Below, in pieces: positions 37,626 through 45,196 of a DNA stretch of 64,000 nucleotides. Numbering within the stretch: position 1 is the first letter of the stretch; each line of letters starts with the position of its first letter. This DNA is from Sphingobacterium tabacisoli (lineage in GTDB: Bacteria; Bacteroidota; Bacteroidia; Sphingobacteriales; Sphingobacteriaceae). Position numbers and translations under genes: made by a program. Where the stretch lies: assembly GCF_017908035.1 (NCBI RefSeq), contig NZ_JAEQMU010000001.1:806001-870000 (forward strand), in the 5' to 3' direction. The notes beneath the pieces are model-generated. The model saw only the letters and a program-made list of their open reading frames with translations. It searched no databases and had not been told where the DNA came from.

Positions 37626-39017
37626 ATGAAGTTAACTTTCTATATAGGTGTATGTGCGCTGTTATGCACGACGGCATGTACCAAAGAACTACAGCTCTAT
37701 CCAGAGACGGAAAAGGTAGCGGGCAATTTCTACCGCAATGAGGCAGAAATCGAAGAAGCAGTGAATGCCGCTTATGCGGCGCTCCAGAAACAAGGGGTAT
37801 ATGATATCGGTATGCTTGCGGTGGGCGAGATACCAGGCGAGGATGCCTACGATGAGACACCAGCCAATGATGGTGGTGTATATGGCATGCTGGACCTCTA
37901 CAATGTCATCCCACAGAGTAGTCTGATCCAGGATATATGGCAGGATAGTTACATCGGTATACAGCGGGCGAATATCGTGCTAAACCGGATACCGCCTATC
38001 GCCTTCGCAAAAGAGGAAAACAAGAACAGCCGTATTGGTGAAATGAAATTCATACGTGCACTGTTGTACTTCAATCTGGTGCGTACCTATGGGGATGTAC
38101 CATTGGTAATTGAAGAAGTAACCGATCCGCAGGCTTACTTTGGAAAGGGGCGAATCGGCAAGGATAAGGTATATGCTCAGATAAAAACAGACCTGACGGA
38201 GGCGATAGATTTGCTTCCCTACCGTAATGAATCCAATAAAGGACGTGTCTTTAAATCCTCGGCACAGGCTCTACTGGGTAAGGTGGAGATGACGCTGGGC
38301 AATCTGACGACAGCCAAAGCGCTGTTTGAAGAAGTAATCAAACCCAGTGCAGGTTTACAGTTATTGCCGAATCCGGCGGAGGTGTTCTCTCTGTCCAATG
38401 AGCTGAACAAAGAAATTCTCTTTGCGGTGCAATTTGCCTCTGGGGTAAATTCGAACAGCGAGGGCACAGATGCCTATCGGATGTTCAACCCAACGGGGCG
38501 TGTAGAAGGCAAGATAACAGGAACAAAAGGACATGGTGTACTGAAGGGCGAGTTTTACAACCTGTACGCGGCAAACGACAGGAGAAAAGATGTGTATGTC
38601 AAGCGGCTATCATCGGGACTTGCCTACAACAATAAGATTGCTGTTCCCTCTACAGTGGTGGGCGATTCGGGAAGTGATTTTGTGGTGCTGCGCCTTGCTG
38701 ATATCATTCTTTTGCTGGCGGAAATCGAAAATGAATCCGGAGATGCAGACAAAGCTGTAGGTTATCTGGACATGATCCGCCAACGTGCCGGAATAGGAAG
38801 CTATGCCGGAGCGAAGGATAAGTCTGCGGTATTTGATGAAATCGATCTGCAGCGGCGCAAGGAGCTGGTCTTCGAGGGACACCGTTGGTTCGACATCCTA
38901 CGTACGGGCCGTAGTAAGGCGGTACTGGGGATCACGGATACAAACAAGCTCCTAATGCCGGTTCCAGCGAGCCAGATTGCGGCTGATGGAAGTATTAAAC
39001 AAAATCCAGGTTATTAA
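37626..39017 (+). CDS. SusD/RagB family lipoprotein
   Basis: 463 residues with lipobox CTTAC (Cys18). SusD features include IEEAVNAAYAALQKQGVYD, GEMKFIRALLYFNLVRTYGD, VVLRLADIILLLAEIENESG and the C-terminal DLQRRKELVFEGHRWFDILRTG with NPGY at the end. It is in the same direction as SusC but 265 bases away. A hairpin follows at 39029-39062. Ligand unknown; the next two genes act on phosphodiester and ester-type bonds. Confidence 0.94.
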   Translation: MKLTFYIGVCALLCTTACTKELQLYPETEKVAGNFYRNEAEIEEAVNAAYAALQKQGVYDIGMLAVGEIPGEDAYDETPANDGGVYGMLDLYNVIPQSSLIQDIWQDSYIGIQRANIVLNRIPPIAFAKEENKNSRIGEMKFIRALLYFNLVRTYGDVPLVIEEVTDPQAYFGKGRIGKDKVYAQIKTDLTEAIDLLPYRNESNKGRVFKSSAQALLGKVEMTLGNLTTAKALFEEVIKPSAGLQLLPNPAEVFSLSNELNKEILFAVQFASGVNSNSEGTDAYRMFNPTGRVEGKITGTKGHGVLKGEFYNLYAANDRRKDVYVKRLSSGLAYNNKIAVPSTVVGDSGSDFVVLRLADIILLLAEIENESGDADKAVGYLDMIRQRAGIGSYAGAKDKSAVFDEIDLQRRKELVFEGHRWFDILRTGRSKAVLGITDTNKLLMPVPASQIAADGSIKQNPGY

Positions 39018-39028
39018 TAATAAATAGC

Positions 39029-39062
39029 GGGGCTGTGTAAAGACTGTAGGTAGACACGCCCC
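39029..39062 (+). promoter_or_regulatory. Hairpin between SusD and GDPD genes
   Basis: GGGGC (39029-39033) pairs with GCCCC (39058-39062) and, after a one-base bulge, GTGT pairs with ACAC. With no T-run it is more likely an mRNA-stability element or partial terminator than a full stop. Confidence 0.45.
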
Positions 39063-39085
39063 ACATCTAATACATTAGGTATACT

Positions 39086-39985
39086 ATGATAAAACATCTT
39101 ATAAAATCATTATTGATCGGAGCTGTATTGCTAGGGCAGTTTACGGTATCCACAGCGCAACACAAAGAGAAAGCTGTACATATCGAACAGCTTAGGACAT
39201 CGGACAAGGATAAGATATGGGTTATTGCGCATCGGGGAGACTGGCGAAATGCTCCCGAAAACTCGATACAGGCGATACAGAACTGTATTGCTATGGGGGT
39301 GGATATGGTAGAAATCGATGTGCAGCTGACCAAGGATGGACATGCCGTACTGATGCACGACAAGAAGATAGACCGTACGACCACAGGCAAAGGTGAAGTA
39401 GGTGAATGGACATTGGATAGCCTCAGACAGCTACGTCTGAAAGATGGACTGGGTATTCCTACGGCACATCGTATACCTACGCTGGAAGAAGCGCTCTCCG
39501 TGTGTAAGGATAAAATATTGATTAATATCGACAAAGGTTTTGATTTCCTTGCGATCTGCCTGGAGGCCGCAAAAAAGACCAACACAATGGATCAGGTTGT
39601 GCTTAAATCAGGCAAGCCCTATGCCGAAGTGCGTGCGCAGCTAGGGGAAGCCTTTGAACAGATTCACTTTATGCCGATCATTAACCTAGGAAAACCAGAA
39701 GCTATGGCTATCCTGGAATCCCATCTGTCCAACTATAAACCTATCGCCATAGAGTTTACCGTGCCCGATGCGAATGCAACTGCCGTATCTAAGTTTGCAA
39801 ATTATAGAGCACAGGGGATCAATGTATGGGTCAACTCGCTATGGCCCCCGCACAATGATGGACATGATGACGAGCGAGCGGCACTGGATCCTTCGGTATA
39901 CGAGTGGTACCCTGCACACCATGTCAACATGATACAGACGGACAGACCCCAGTTGTTGATAAACTACCTGAAAAGCAGAAAATAA
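39086..39985 (+). CDS. Glycerophosphodiester phosphodiesterase family protein
   Basis: 299 residues, exported (signal peptide ends STAQ). The TIM-barrel GDPD motifs are intact: AHRGD with His49, PENS, VEIDVQ with Glu76 and Asp78, and LMHD with His91. Such enzymes split glycerophosphodiesters into glycerol-3-phosphate and an alcohol using a divalent metal. The protein is probably periplasmic. Its place just after SusD suggests that it acts on the imported ligand, for instance deacylated phospholipid headgroups or teichoic-acid-like material; the ligand is inference. Confidence 0.92.
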   Translation: MIKHLIKSLLIGAVLLGQFTVSTAQHKEKAVHIEQLRTSDKDKIWVIAHRGDWRNAPENSIQAIQNCIAMGVDMVEIDVQLTKDGHAVLMHDKKIDRTTTGKGEVGEWTLDSLRQLRLKDGLGIPTAHRIPTLEEALSVCKDKILINIDKGFDFLAICLEAAKKTNTMDQVVLKSGKPYAEVRAQLGEAFEQIHFMPIINLGKPEAMAILESHLSNYKPIAIEFTVPDANATAVSKFANYRAQGINVWVNSLWPPHNDGHDDERAALDPSVYEWYPAHHVNMIQTDRPQLLINYLKSRK

Positions 39986-39988
39986 TAA

Positions 39989-41194
39989 ATGGCTCTGTCT
40001 TTTCTAATAAAATCGGCGCTCCTGGCAGCGACATGTCTTCTGCCGGCAGTGTCCCTCATCGCACAACATAGCTTACCTCCCTGGGAAGAGGGGTATCTGG
40101 ATATCCACCATATCAATACCCGCGAGGGCAACAGCACGTTTGTACAGATGCCTGATGGTACCACCTTATTGGTCGATGTAGGCACCGTGGATAAAGCTGC
40201 TTTTGAAAAGCGCCATTATCCACTCAAAGCAACTTCTAGATTGCCGGACGATAGTCTTTCAGTAGGTGCACGGGTAGTCTGGTATCTTCGGCAGATGAGT
40301 ACTCGGATTAAGTCTAGTGGACAGTTGGATTATCTGCTGATCACGCATTTTCATAGCGACCATTTTGGCGCGGTGCCGGAGCTGTTGGCAGAACTGAAAC
40401 CGCAGAAGATTATCGATAGGGATTATCCATCTTATAATTTTCCTTTTGACCTCCGCAGCAAGCTAAAAACGGATACTCTCTTTCAACGTTATATGACGAT
40501 TGTCGATAGTGGGGAATGGAAGATGGAAAAGATGCAGGTAGGGTCGAATACGCAACTAGGTCTACTATACAAGCGAGAGCGCTTTCCGACGTTTCATATC
40601 CAGAATATCAAGAACGGAGCGAGTCTGTGGAGCCCTGAAAATGGTGAGGTGAGAGAATTATTCTCTGCAGCGGAAATGGTGCAGGGTGGATACAACGAGA
40701 ATCCGCTTAGTATGGCCTTCAAAGTAACCTACGGTGATTTTGACTACTATTTTGGAGCGGACAATACGGGACTGCAGGATGGTATTTTGCCGAGGTGGTT
40801 TGATGTAGAGACACCTCTGGCAGCGAGTGTAGGAAAAGTGGACGCCATGGCGCTCAATCATCATGGCAATAGGGATGCGAACAATGCGAACTTCATACGT
40901 ACTTTGGATCCGCAGGTAGCGATACAACAGGTATACAGCTCGGACCAGCCCGGACAGGAGGTTTTCTACCGCTTACAGAATATCGGCCGGGGTCGCGCAC
41001 GACATCTCTACGCTACGAATATGCACCCCGAAACACGTACTACCTATGGCCCCTGGTTCGACAAGGCCTATCGGTCCATGCAGGGACATGTGGTCTTAAG
41101 GGTTTATCCAGACGGGAAGACTTTTAGCGTGTATGCATTGGATGAAAGCAATCTCTCTGTCAAAGACGAATTGCTCTTGCAAAGTGAGGGATAG
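39989..41194 (+). CDS. Exported metallo-beta-lactamase-fold hydrolase
   Basis: 401 residues with a signal peptide (to SLIAQ). The metal motif THFHSDH (His120, His122, Asp124, His125) is intact, and YFGADNTG and NHHGNRDANN supply further expected ligands. The overall form resembles ComEC-like or ribonuclease-like members of the fold rather than beta-lactamases, so an ester, lactone or phosphodiester substrate is likely. It starts 3 bases after the GDPD stop and is therefore co-translated. The two enzymes probably work in sequence in the periplasm. Confidence 0.85.
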   Translation: MALSFLIKSALLAATCLLPAVSLIAQHSLPPWEEGYLDIHHINTREGNSTFVQMPDGTTLLVDVGTVDKAAFEKRHYPLKATSRLPDDSLSVGARVVWYLRQMSTRIKSSGQLDYLLITHFHSDHFGAVPELLAELKPQKIIDRDYPSYNFPFDLRSKLKTDTLFQRYMTIVDSGEWKMEKMQVGSNTQLGLLYKRERFPTFHIQNIKNGASLWSPENGEVRELFSAAEMVQGGYNENPLSMAFKVTYGDFDYYFGADNTGLQDGILPRWFDVETPLAASVGKVDAMALNHHGNRDANNANFIRTLDPQVAIQQVYSSDQPGQEVFYRLQNIGRGRARHLYATNMHPETRTTYGPWFDKAYRSMQGHVVLRVYPDGKTFSVYALDESNLSVKDELLLQSEG

Positions 41195-41208
41195 GTAGAT
41201 CTCAAAAG

Positions 41209-41235
41209 AGAAAGGTCAGCGGCGCTGACCTTTCT
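41209..41235. terminator. Bidirectional terminator
   Basis: AGAAAGGTCAGC-GGC-GCTGACCTTTCT is a perfect 12-base stem with a 3-base loop between convergent genes. TTATTA follows on the plus strand and CTTTTGAG on the minus strand, so it can stop both operons. Confidence 0.85.
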
Positions 41236-41249
41236 TATTATAAACAGAA

Positions 41250-41630
41250 TTAAAAAATAGAAACGATTTTCTTCCCATCTTCGTCGGACCAGATGGTGAC
41301 CTGATCGGTCTGAAGAGAGAAACCCTTGGCACCGATACGCTCCCAGTCGGACAGTTTTGCATTTACAATAGCAGCTCCTCTGCTCTTGGTGAGTATCTTA
41401 TCCGCATTTTTCTTAAAAGCTTCTTTGTCTTTTATCTTTAGCTTCTTGCCTCCAGCTTCTATGTTATTGAAGTCGTAGGAGATAAGGTTAGCTATTTTAT
41501 CGACATCCCAGGATTTAAGGGCTGCAACAAAGGCCTGTATAGTCTGTCTGTCCTGCTTGGTCAGATGATCCTGTGCCTGGGCAAATGCCGTCAGACTACA
41601 GAACAATAGGATTGCAACGATTTTTTTCAT
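41250..41630 (-). CDS. Exported NTF2-like small protein
   Basis: 126 residues with a signal peptide ending AQAQ. The mature part resembles an NTF2-like (SnoaL/DUF4440) fold: a helix TIQAFVAALKSWDVDKIANLI followed by strands with ISYDFNNIEAGG and DQVTIWSDEDGKKIVSI. No catalytic residues are obvious. It is the last gene of the nine-gene caspase cluster and lies 15 bases after the gene before it, so it is probably co-transcribed. Confidence 0.7.
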   Translation of the reverse strand: MKKIVAILLFCSLTAFAQAQDHLTKQDRQTIQAFVAALKSWDVDKIANLISYDFNNIEAGGKKLKIKDKEAFKKNADKILTKSRGAAIVNAKLSDWERIGAKGFSLQTDQVTIWSDEDGKKIVSIF

Positions 41631-41645
41631 GTCTCGGTTGTTAAT

Positions 41646-42101
41646 TTATTTCTTCTTCTTAAAGATAAAAATGGACTGATAAGTGTTTTTATCTTGATCA
41701 ATGGAGGTACGGGTTAGATACAGTCTCTTTTTGGCTGTATCGACATTAAACTCGAATTCGGTAGGCTCTAGTTCAATACCATACTCGGCATCATCTTTCA
41801 TCAATTTGGCTAGGTGAGCAGGGTCCATGGTAAAATGTACTTTATTCCCCTTGATTACATATTCATGCGGATGTGCTACATCGGTATACGCAGTGGTAAT
41901 GTAGCATAACTTGTCTGATGAAAAGTTGTACATACGTTCGCCCTCGAAGGAGTACTCTTCTGTTGTTTTTTTCCCGTCGACTATACTTACATCGCGTAGA
42001 GCGATAGTTTCCCATTTTCCCAATAGTGCAGTAGCTGATGTCTGTGCCTGGCTAGCAATTACAAAGAGTAGACAGACGGCTGTAGATAGAAATTGTTTCA
42101 T
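41646..42101 (-). CDS. Exported lipocalin-like protein, cassette B
   Basis: 151 residues with signal peptide ending ASQAQ. LLGKWETIALRDVS near the mature N-terminus, then alternating strands (MYNFSSDKLCYITTAY, KVHFTMDP, EFEFNVDTAKKRLYLTR), has the look of a small lipocalin-like beta-barrel (the GKW motif). It ends in a lysine run, FKKKK. Equivalents sit at 44281-44754 and 46689-47102. It may bind a small ligand or act as a chaperone for the caspase cassette; this is inference. Confidence 0.65.
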   Translation of the reverse strand: MKQFLSTAVCLLFVIASQAQTSATALLGKWETIALRDVSIVDGKKTTEEYSFEGERMYNFSSDKLCYITTAYTDVAHPHEYVIKGNKVHFTMDPAHLAKLMKDDAEYGIELEPTEFEFNVDTAKKRLYLTRTSIDQDKNTYQSIFIFKKKK

Positions 42102-42123
42102 TATTTTACTTTTTATGATGTTT

Positions 42124-42546
42124 TTATTTGAATAGTTTCTCGATTACTTTTTTTACTCTAGGATCGTTCTTAAGTTCGTACTGACGGTTCCCAACTGCAC
42201 CGATTTCTTCCATACGTGGGCAGTACTCGATATCGAACAGGAGCACTAAGGTATCTTTGGACGTCAGTGCATAAACGGGTTCGAAGGGACATTTCTTTAT
42301 AATATCACCCTCTTCCCGTGCATTATTTAGTGCTGTACGCAATGTTTTTACATCGCTATCTTGTAAAGGGGTAGATTTTAAGATTTTATAACCTTTGATA
42401 AACGTCTCGTCGACGATATCTGCTTTGGCCTCGTCCCGCTCTCCAAGATAATATAGGCTGTAAGAAGGAGTAGCGACAGAACGCTTTACTCCGTTACAGG
42501 AAAAGCATAGACCGGTGGCCAGTACTAATAGAATCAGTGATTTCAT
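42124..42546 (-). CDS. Two-cysteine lipoprotein, caspase partner B
   Basis: 140 residues from the ATG at 42546. Lipobox LCFSC (Cys17). The core motif KCPFEPVYAL with Cys86, then EYCPRMEE with Cys109, is shared with the protein at 44754-45179, where the cysteines fall at the same positions 86 and 109. I do not recognise a family. The pair could form a disulfide or bind a metal. In both cassettes it follows the caspase gene directly and precedes a lipocalin-like gene, which implies a shared role such as folding, anchoring or inhibition of the protease. Confidence 0.7.
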   Translation of the reverse strand: MKSLILLVLATGLCFSCNGVKRSVATPSYSLYYLGERDEAKADIVDETFIKGYKILKSTPLQDSDVKTLRTALNNAREEGDIIKKCPFEPVYALTSKDTLVLLFDIEYCPRMEEIGAVGNRQYELKNDPRVKKVIEKLFK

Positions 42547-42575
42547 GGTATTCGTTATTTGATAATGCATACTCG

Positions 42576-43877
42576 TTATATATACGTAACAGTTCCTTTA
42601 TAAAATCCACGCTGCCCCTTGGTTCCTGTTCTATTTTCTAGGTTCTTGGTGTTTTCAAATGCTTCTTTGTATGTTTTCTCCAAAATACCGGTCCATGAGG
42701 CTGGAATATTGCTATTGTCGTATAGCGCTCCCTCTAAGTTCTGACGGAAGGATCCCGTAAAGGCGCCCTGACCGTTGAGGGCCCATGAAAACTCACCATA
42801 GCTGGATGACGTGGAAATCAATCCTCCACGTGCTTGGGTAAATAGTAAATTGACCTTTTTAGGATCTATCTGTGAAGGTACTGCCCGCGTAACCGGATTG
42901 TTGGAATCTACATTTTGTCGTGCACGCGGCACGGAATTGCAAAGATCGCCCGTTACTATAGCGAGACGAGGATTGAAAGAACGGATAAAGGTATAAAGGT
43001 CTTCCAGACCGTACCGCTGATCTTTCAATGCCATGCGTGGAAATTCGCTCTCCCGCGCTGTGGTATTGGAACCGTGCCCGTTATAGTGAAAAAACACGGC
43101 ATCCTCGCTACCAATATTCAACTGATTGATCGTACTGATGATTGCCGACCGGGTACAGTTCTGCCCGGTAAGGGCGGTTACACTGACAGTAGCGTTGCTA
43201 TTCTTTCCTATGGTGGTCCCGAATAGTGTTGTCAGATAGCCTATTTCATTGTTGATACCTTTACCTAGCTTCTCGTCATTGGTATCACCGACAAGAATGA
43301 CATGCACCTTCGATTTTCCTTTGGAAGGGACTACAGCATTGCTAGAGGTTCCAGCGATACGTTTGTATTCAGGATCGGATGACAGGAAATAGTTCGTCAG
43401 TTTAAAACCCGAAGCCTGTAGTTCACTGAGGTCTTTGTAACGGGTCAGTTTGACCTGAGGAGCACTGTTTCGTGCCTTTTGGTCACCTATTTTGGACGGT
43501 GCGATAACATAGTAGCTAGACCCTTTATTGGTCTGCGCATTGTAGTCCTTAAGATAGAGGTAATCCGCTATGTAAAGCGTATTCACATTATTGTCCTTAG
43601 AGTAGACGACTTTAGCATTGCCTCCTTTGTACACCAGGTCGTTGGGAGCGAAGGAGGGGTTTTTAAGCATTACAGCTTTATACTCGGCTAATTTGAGTAC
43701 GCCAGACTGCGTGTAGTTGACACGTACCAGGATGTCATCGGCATTGCGGTAGACCATTAACGCATTATAATTGATACCCGCTTCTTGCCAGCTGTAATGA
43801 GTAAAGCTTTGTGCAAAGCTCGTGACGATGGTCATCAATAGAAGGACAAAGGTCGACAGGATTTTCTTAGTCATCAT
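42576..43877 (-). CDS. Secreted caspase-fold protease B
   Basis: 433 residues with signal peptide ending TSFAQ. Residues about 24-165 form an N-terminal domain shared with the other caspase here (VRVNYTQSGVLKLAE, VVYSKDN). The caspase-like domain follows a linker at about 180 (VHVILVGDTNDEKLG). The catalytic dyad is His268 in HYNGHGSN and Cys313 in GDLCNS, so it should be active. Caspase fold in clan CD predicts cleavage after Lys/Arg or Asp; the specificity is not readable. It starts 6 bases after the chagasin-like inhibitor stop. Bacterial caspases of this kind are usually cytoplasmic or in NACHT-type proteins, so export is notable. Confidence 0.85.
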   Translation of the reverse strand: MMTKKILSTFVLLLMTIVTSFAQSFTHYSWQEAGINYNALMVYRNADDILVRVNYTQSGVLKLAEYKAVMLKNPSFAPNDLVYKGGNAKVVYSKDNNVNTLYIADYLYLKDYNAQTNKGSSYYVIAPSKIGDQKARNSAPQVKLTRYKDLSELQASGFKLTNYFLSSDPEYKRIAGTSSNAVVPSKGKSKVHVILVGDTNDEKLGKGINNEIGYLTTLFGTTIGKNSNATVSVTALTGQNCTRSAIISTINQLNIGSEDAVFFHYNGHGSNTTARESEFPRMALKDQRYGLEDLYTFIRSFNPRLAIVTGDLCNSVPRARQNVDSNNPVTRAVPSQIDPKKVNLLFTQARGGLISTSSSYGEFSWALNGQGAFTGSFRQNLEGALYDNSNIPASWTGILEKTYKEAFENTKNLENRTGTKGQRGFYKGTVTYI

Positions 43878-43883
43878 AGGGCT

Positions 43884-44297
43884 CTATTTAATCTTAAAAT
43901 TCACGATTTTGTTAGGGTTTGATACTGGTTCCCAAGGTCTGCCATGGGTGAAACTTGCTTTACAGGTTCCTGCTCTGACGGCACGCAGTTGGTATACACG
44001 TTCTCCACCGGCTCCAACAATCATGCTATCGGTAACGGGAGAGATGTAATCGTCTTTGACCAGCTCCATATTGGTATTGTCAAGCACCAACTGCCACCGA
44101 AATCCAGTGGTGATATTCTCTTTGACCTTTACGGTATAAATCTGTCCGTGCTCAAGTTGGACACGGGTACTTGAGTTTACAGTGTCTAGGTCCAAGTCAA
44201 GTGCCGCCCTGGGCGATGCACAACCGACTGTGAAGGCTACTAATAAGGCGATGCCAAATAGTGCTCTTCCTCTTGTTTTTCTATTTATTGTTTTCAT
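43884..44297 (-). CDS. Chagasin-like cysteine protease inhibitor lipoprotein
   Basis: 137 residues from the ATG at 44297. Lipobox FTVGC (Cys26). All three inhibitory loops of the I42 chagasin family are present: NITTGFRW (61-68), GAGGE (95-99) and RPWEP (120-124). Chagasins bind papain-type (clan CA) cysteine proteases; inhibition of caspases is not established. Here the inhibitor lies 6 bases upstream of one secreted caspase and 900 bases downstream of another, and overlaps the preceding gene by 17 bases, so it is part of the same operon. It may protect the producing cell's envelope. Confidence 0.85.
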   Translation of the reverse strand: MKTINRKTRGRALFGIALLVAFTVGCASPRAALDLDLDTVNSSTRVQLEHGQIYTVKVKENITTGFRWQLVLDNTNMELVKDDYISPVTDSMIVGAGGERVYQLRAVRAGTCKASFTHGRPWEPVSNPNKIVNFKIK

Positions 44298-44754
44298 ACT
44301 GTTTCCTAACGAGTTTGAACCCTGACTTAAAGTTGTAATCCATTTGATTGCTATAATTGTATTGTACGTACAGTGTGTCATCGATGAGGTGTACATCGTA
44401 GACCTGCTCCATATCGAGGTCTAAACTATCTGTTCCATCTTTCAGGGATAGTAGTGGCCAGGTAGATAATGCACCCTGCTCGATCAGATATCGATAGCGA
44501 TCCCTGGCAATGGTATCGCCGAGTATATCCATGTAGCTATAATAACATGTGCTATCGTTTAGAAAGGTATATGTCTGCTCTCCAGGCTGGAGGACTTTAT
44601 TTTCTTCCTTGGTTTTTCCGTTTTCCTGAATGAGGATATGATAGGAATGTATGTCCCATACACCCAGCAGATCCTGCTCTGTCACTGCACCACAGGACAA
44701 TAGGAATGTACATGATAGCGAAAGTACTGCTAGTCCGGATTTCGTGTATGTCAT
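44281..44754 (-). CDS. Lipocalin-like lipoprotein, cassette A
   Basis: 157 residues, lipobox TFLLSC (Cys21). A DLLGVWDIHSYHI segment near the mature N-terminus matches the lipocalin-like start seen in the two related proteins of this cluster, and strands follow (YTFLNDSTCYYSYMD, YDVHLIDDTLYVQYNY). It ends in KSGFKLVRKQYENNK. It overlaps the partner gene before it by 1 base and the chagasin gene after it by 17 bases, so the three are translated together. Confidence 0.7.
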   Translation of the reverse strand: MTYTKSGLAVLSLSCTFLLSCGAVTEQDLLGVWDIHSYHILIQENGKTKEENKVLQPGEQTYTFLNDSTCYYSYMDILGDTIARDRYRYLIEQGALSTWPLLSLKDGTDSLDLDMEQVYDVHLIDDTLYVQYNYSNQMDYNFKSGFKLVRKQYENNK

Positions 44755-45179
44755 TATCTTAATATTTTATCGATAAGGCTCTGTATATCATTGCTGTCCT
44801 TGAGATCCACAGGTTTTGTAGGCGTTGCCCCAGAAAGATACATAGCACGTGGACAGTCTATGGCATTGAAAATCACATAGGGCTTGCTGTTAATAAGAAT
44901 AGCATACATCGGGTCAAAGGAGCATCTCCGAACCTCGGAACCGCTAACCTGCGCGCCTTTGAGACGGGTGATAATCTGTCTGGCCTGTTTGGGACGTAGG
45001 GATACTTTCTTAGATACTGGATAATCCAGTACCTGTACGAAAGCATCTAACTGCTCTATATCCTGAGGTAATAGAAGACAGAGTTCATATACTTCCTTAT
45101 TTCCTTTTTTTTGCTGTGCGACTGCACTGAAACCGATTGTCATAAAAAGAATCGACAGAATGATTTTTATTGTGTTCAT
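44754..45179 (-). CDS. Two-cysteine exported protein, caspase partner A
   Basis: 141 residues from the ATG at 45179, with a signal peptide ending SAVAQ but no lipobox, unlike its counterpart at 42124. Shared core: RRCSFDPMYAI with Cys86 and AIDCPRAMYL with Cys109. The frame begins 17 bases after the stop of caspase A. The fold is unrecognised. A C-terminal helix (NDIQSLIDKIL) resembles the end of partner B (DPRVKKVIEKLF). Confidence 0.7.
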   Translation of the reverse strand: MNTIKIILSILFMTIGFSAVAQQKKGNKEVYELCLLLPQDIEQLDAFVQVLDYPVSKKVSLRPKQARQIITRLKGAQVSGSEVRRCSFDPMYAILINSKPYVIFNAIDCPRAMYLSGATPTKPVDLKDSNDIQSLIDKILR

Positions 45180-45196
45180 ATGCAATTGTATCAATA

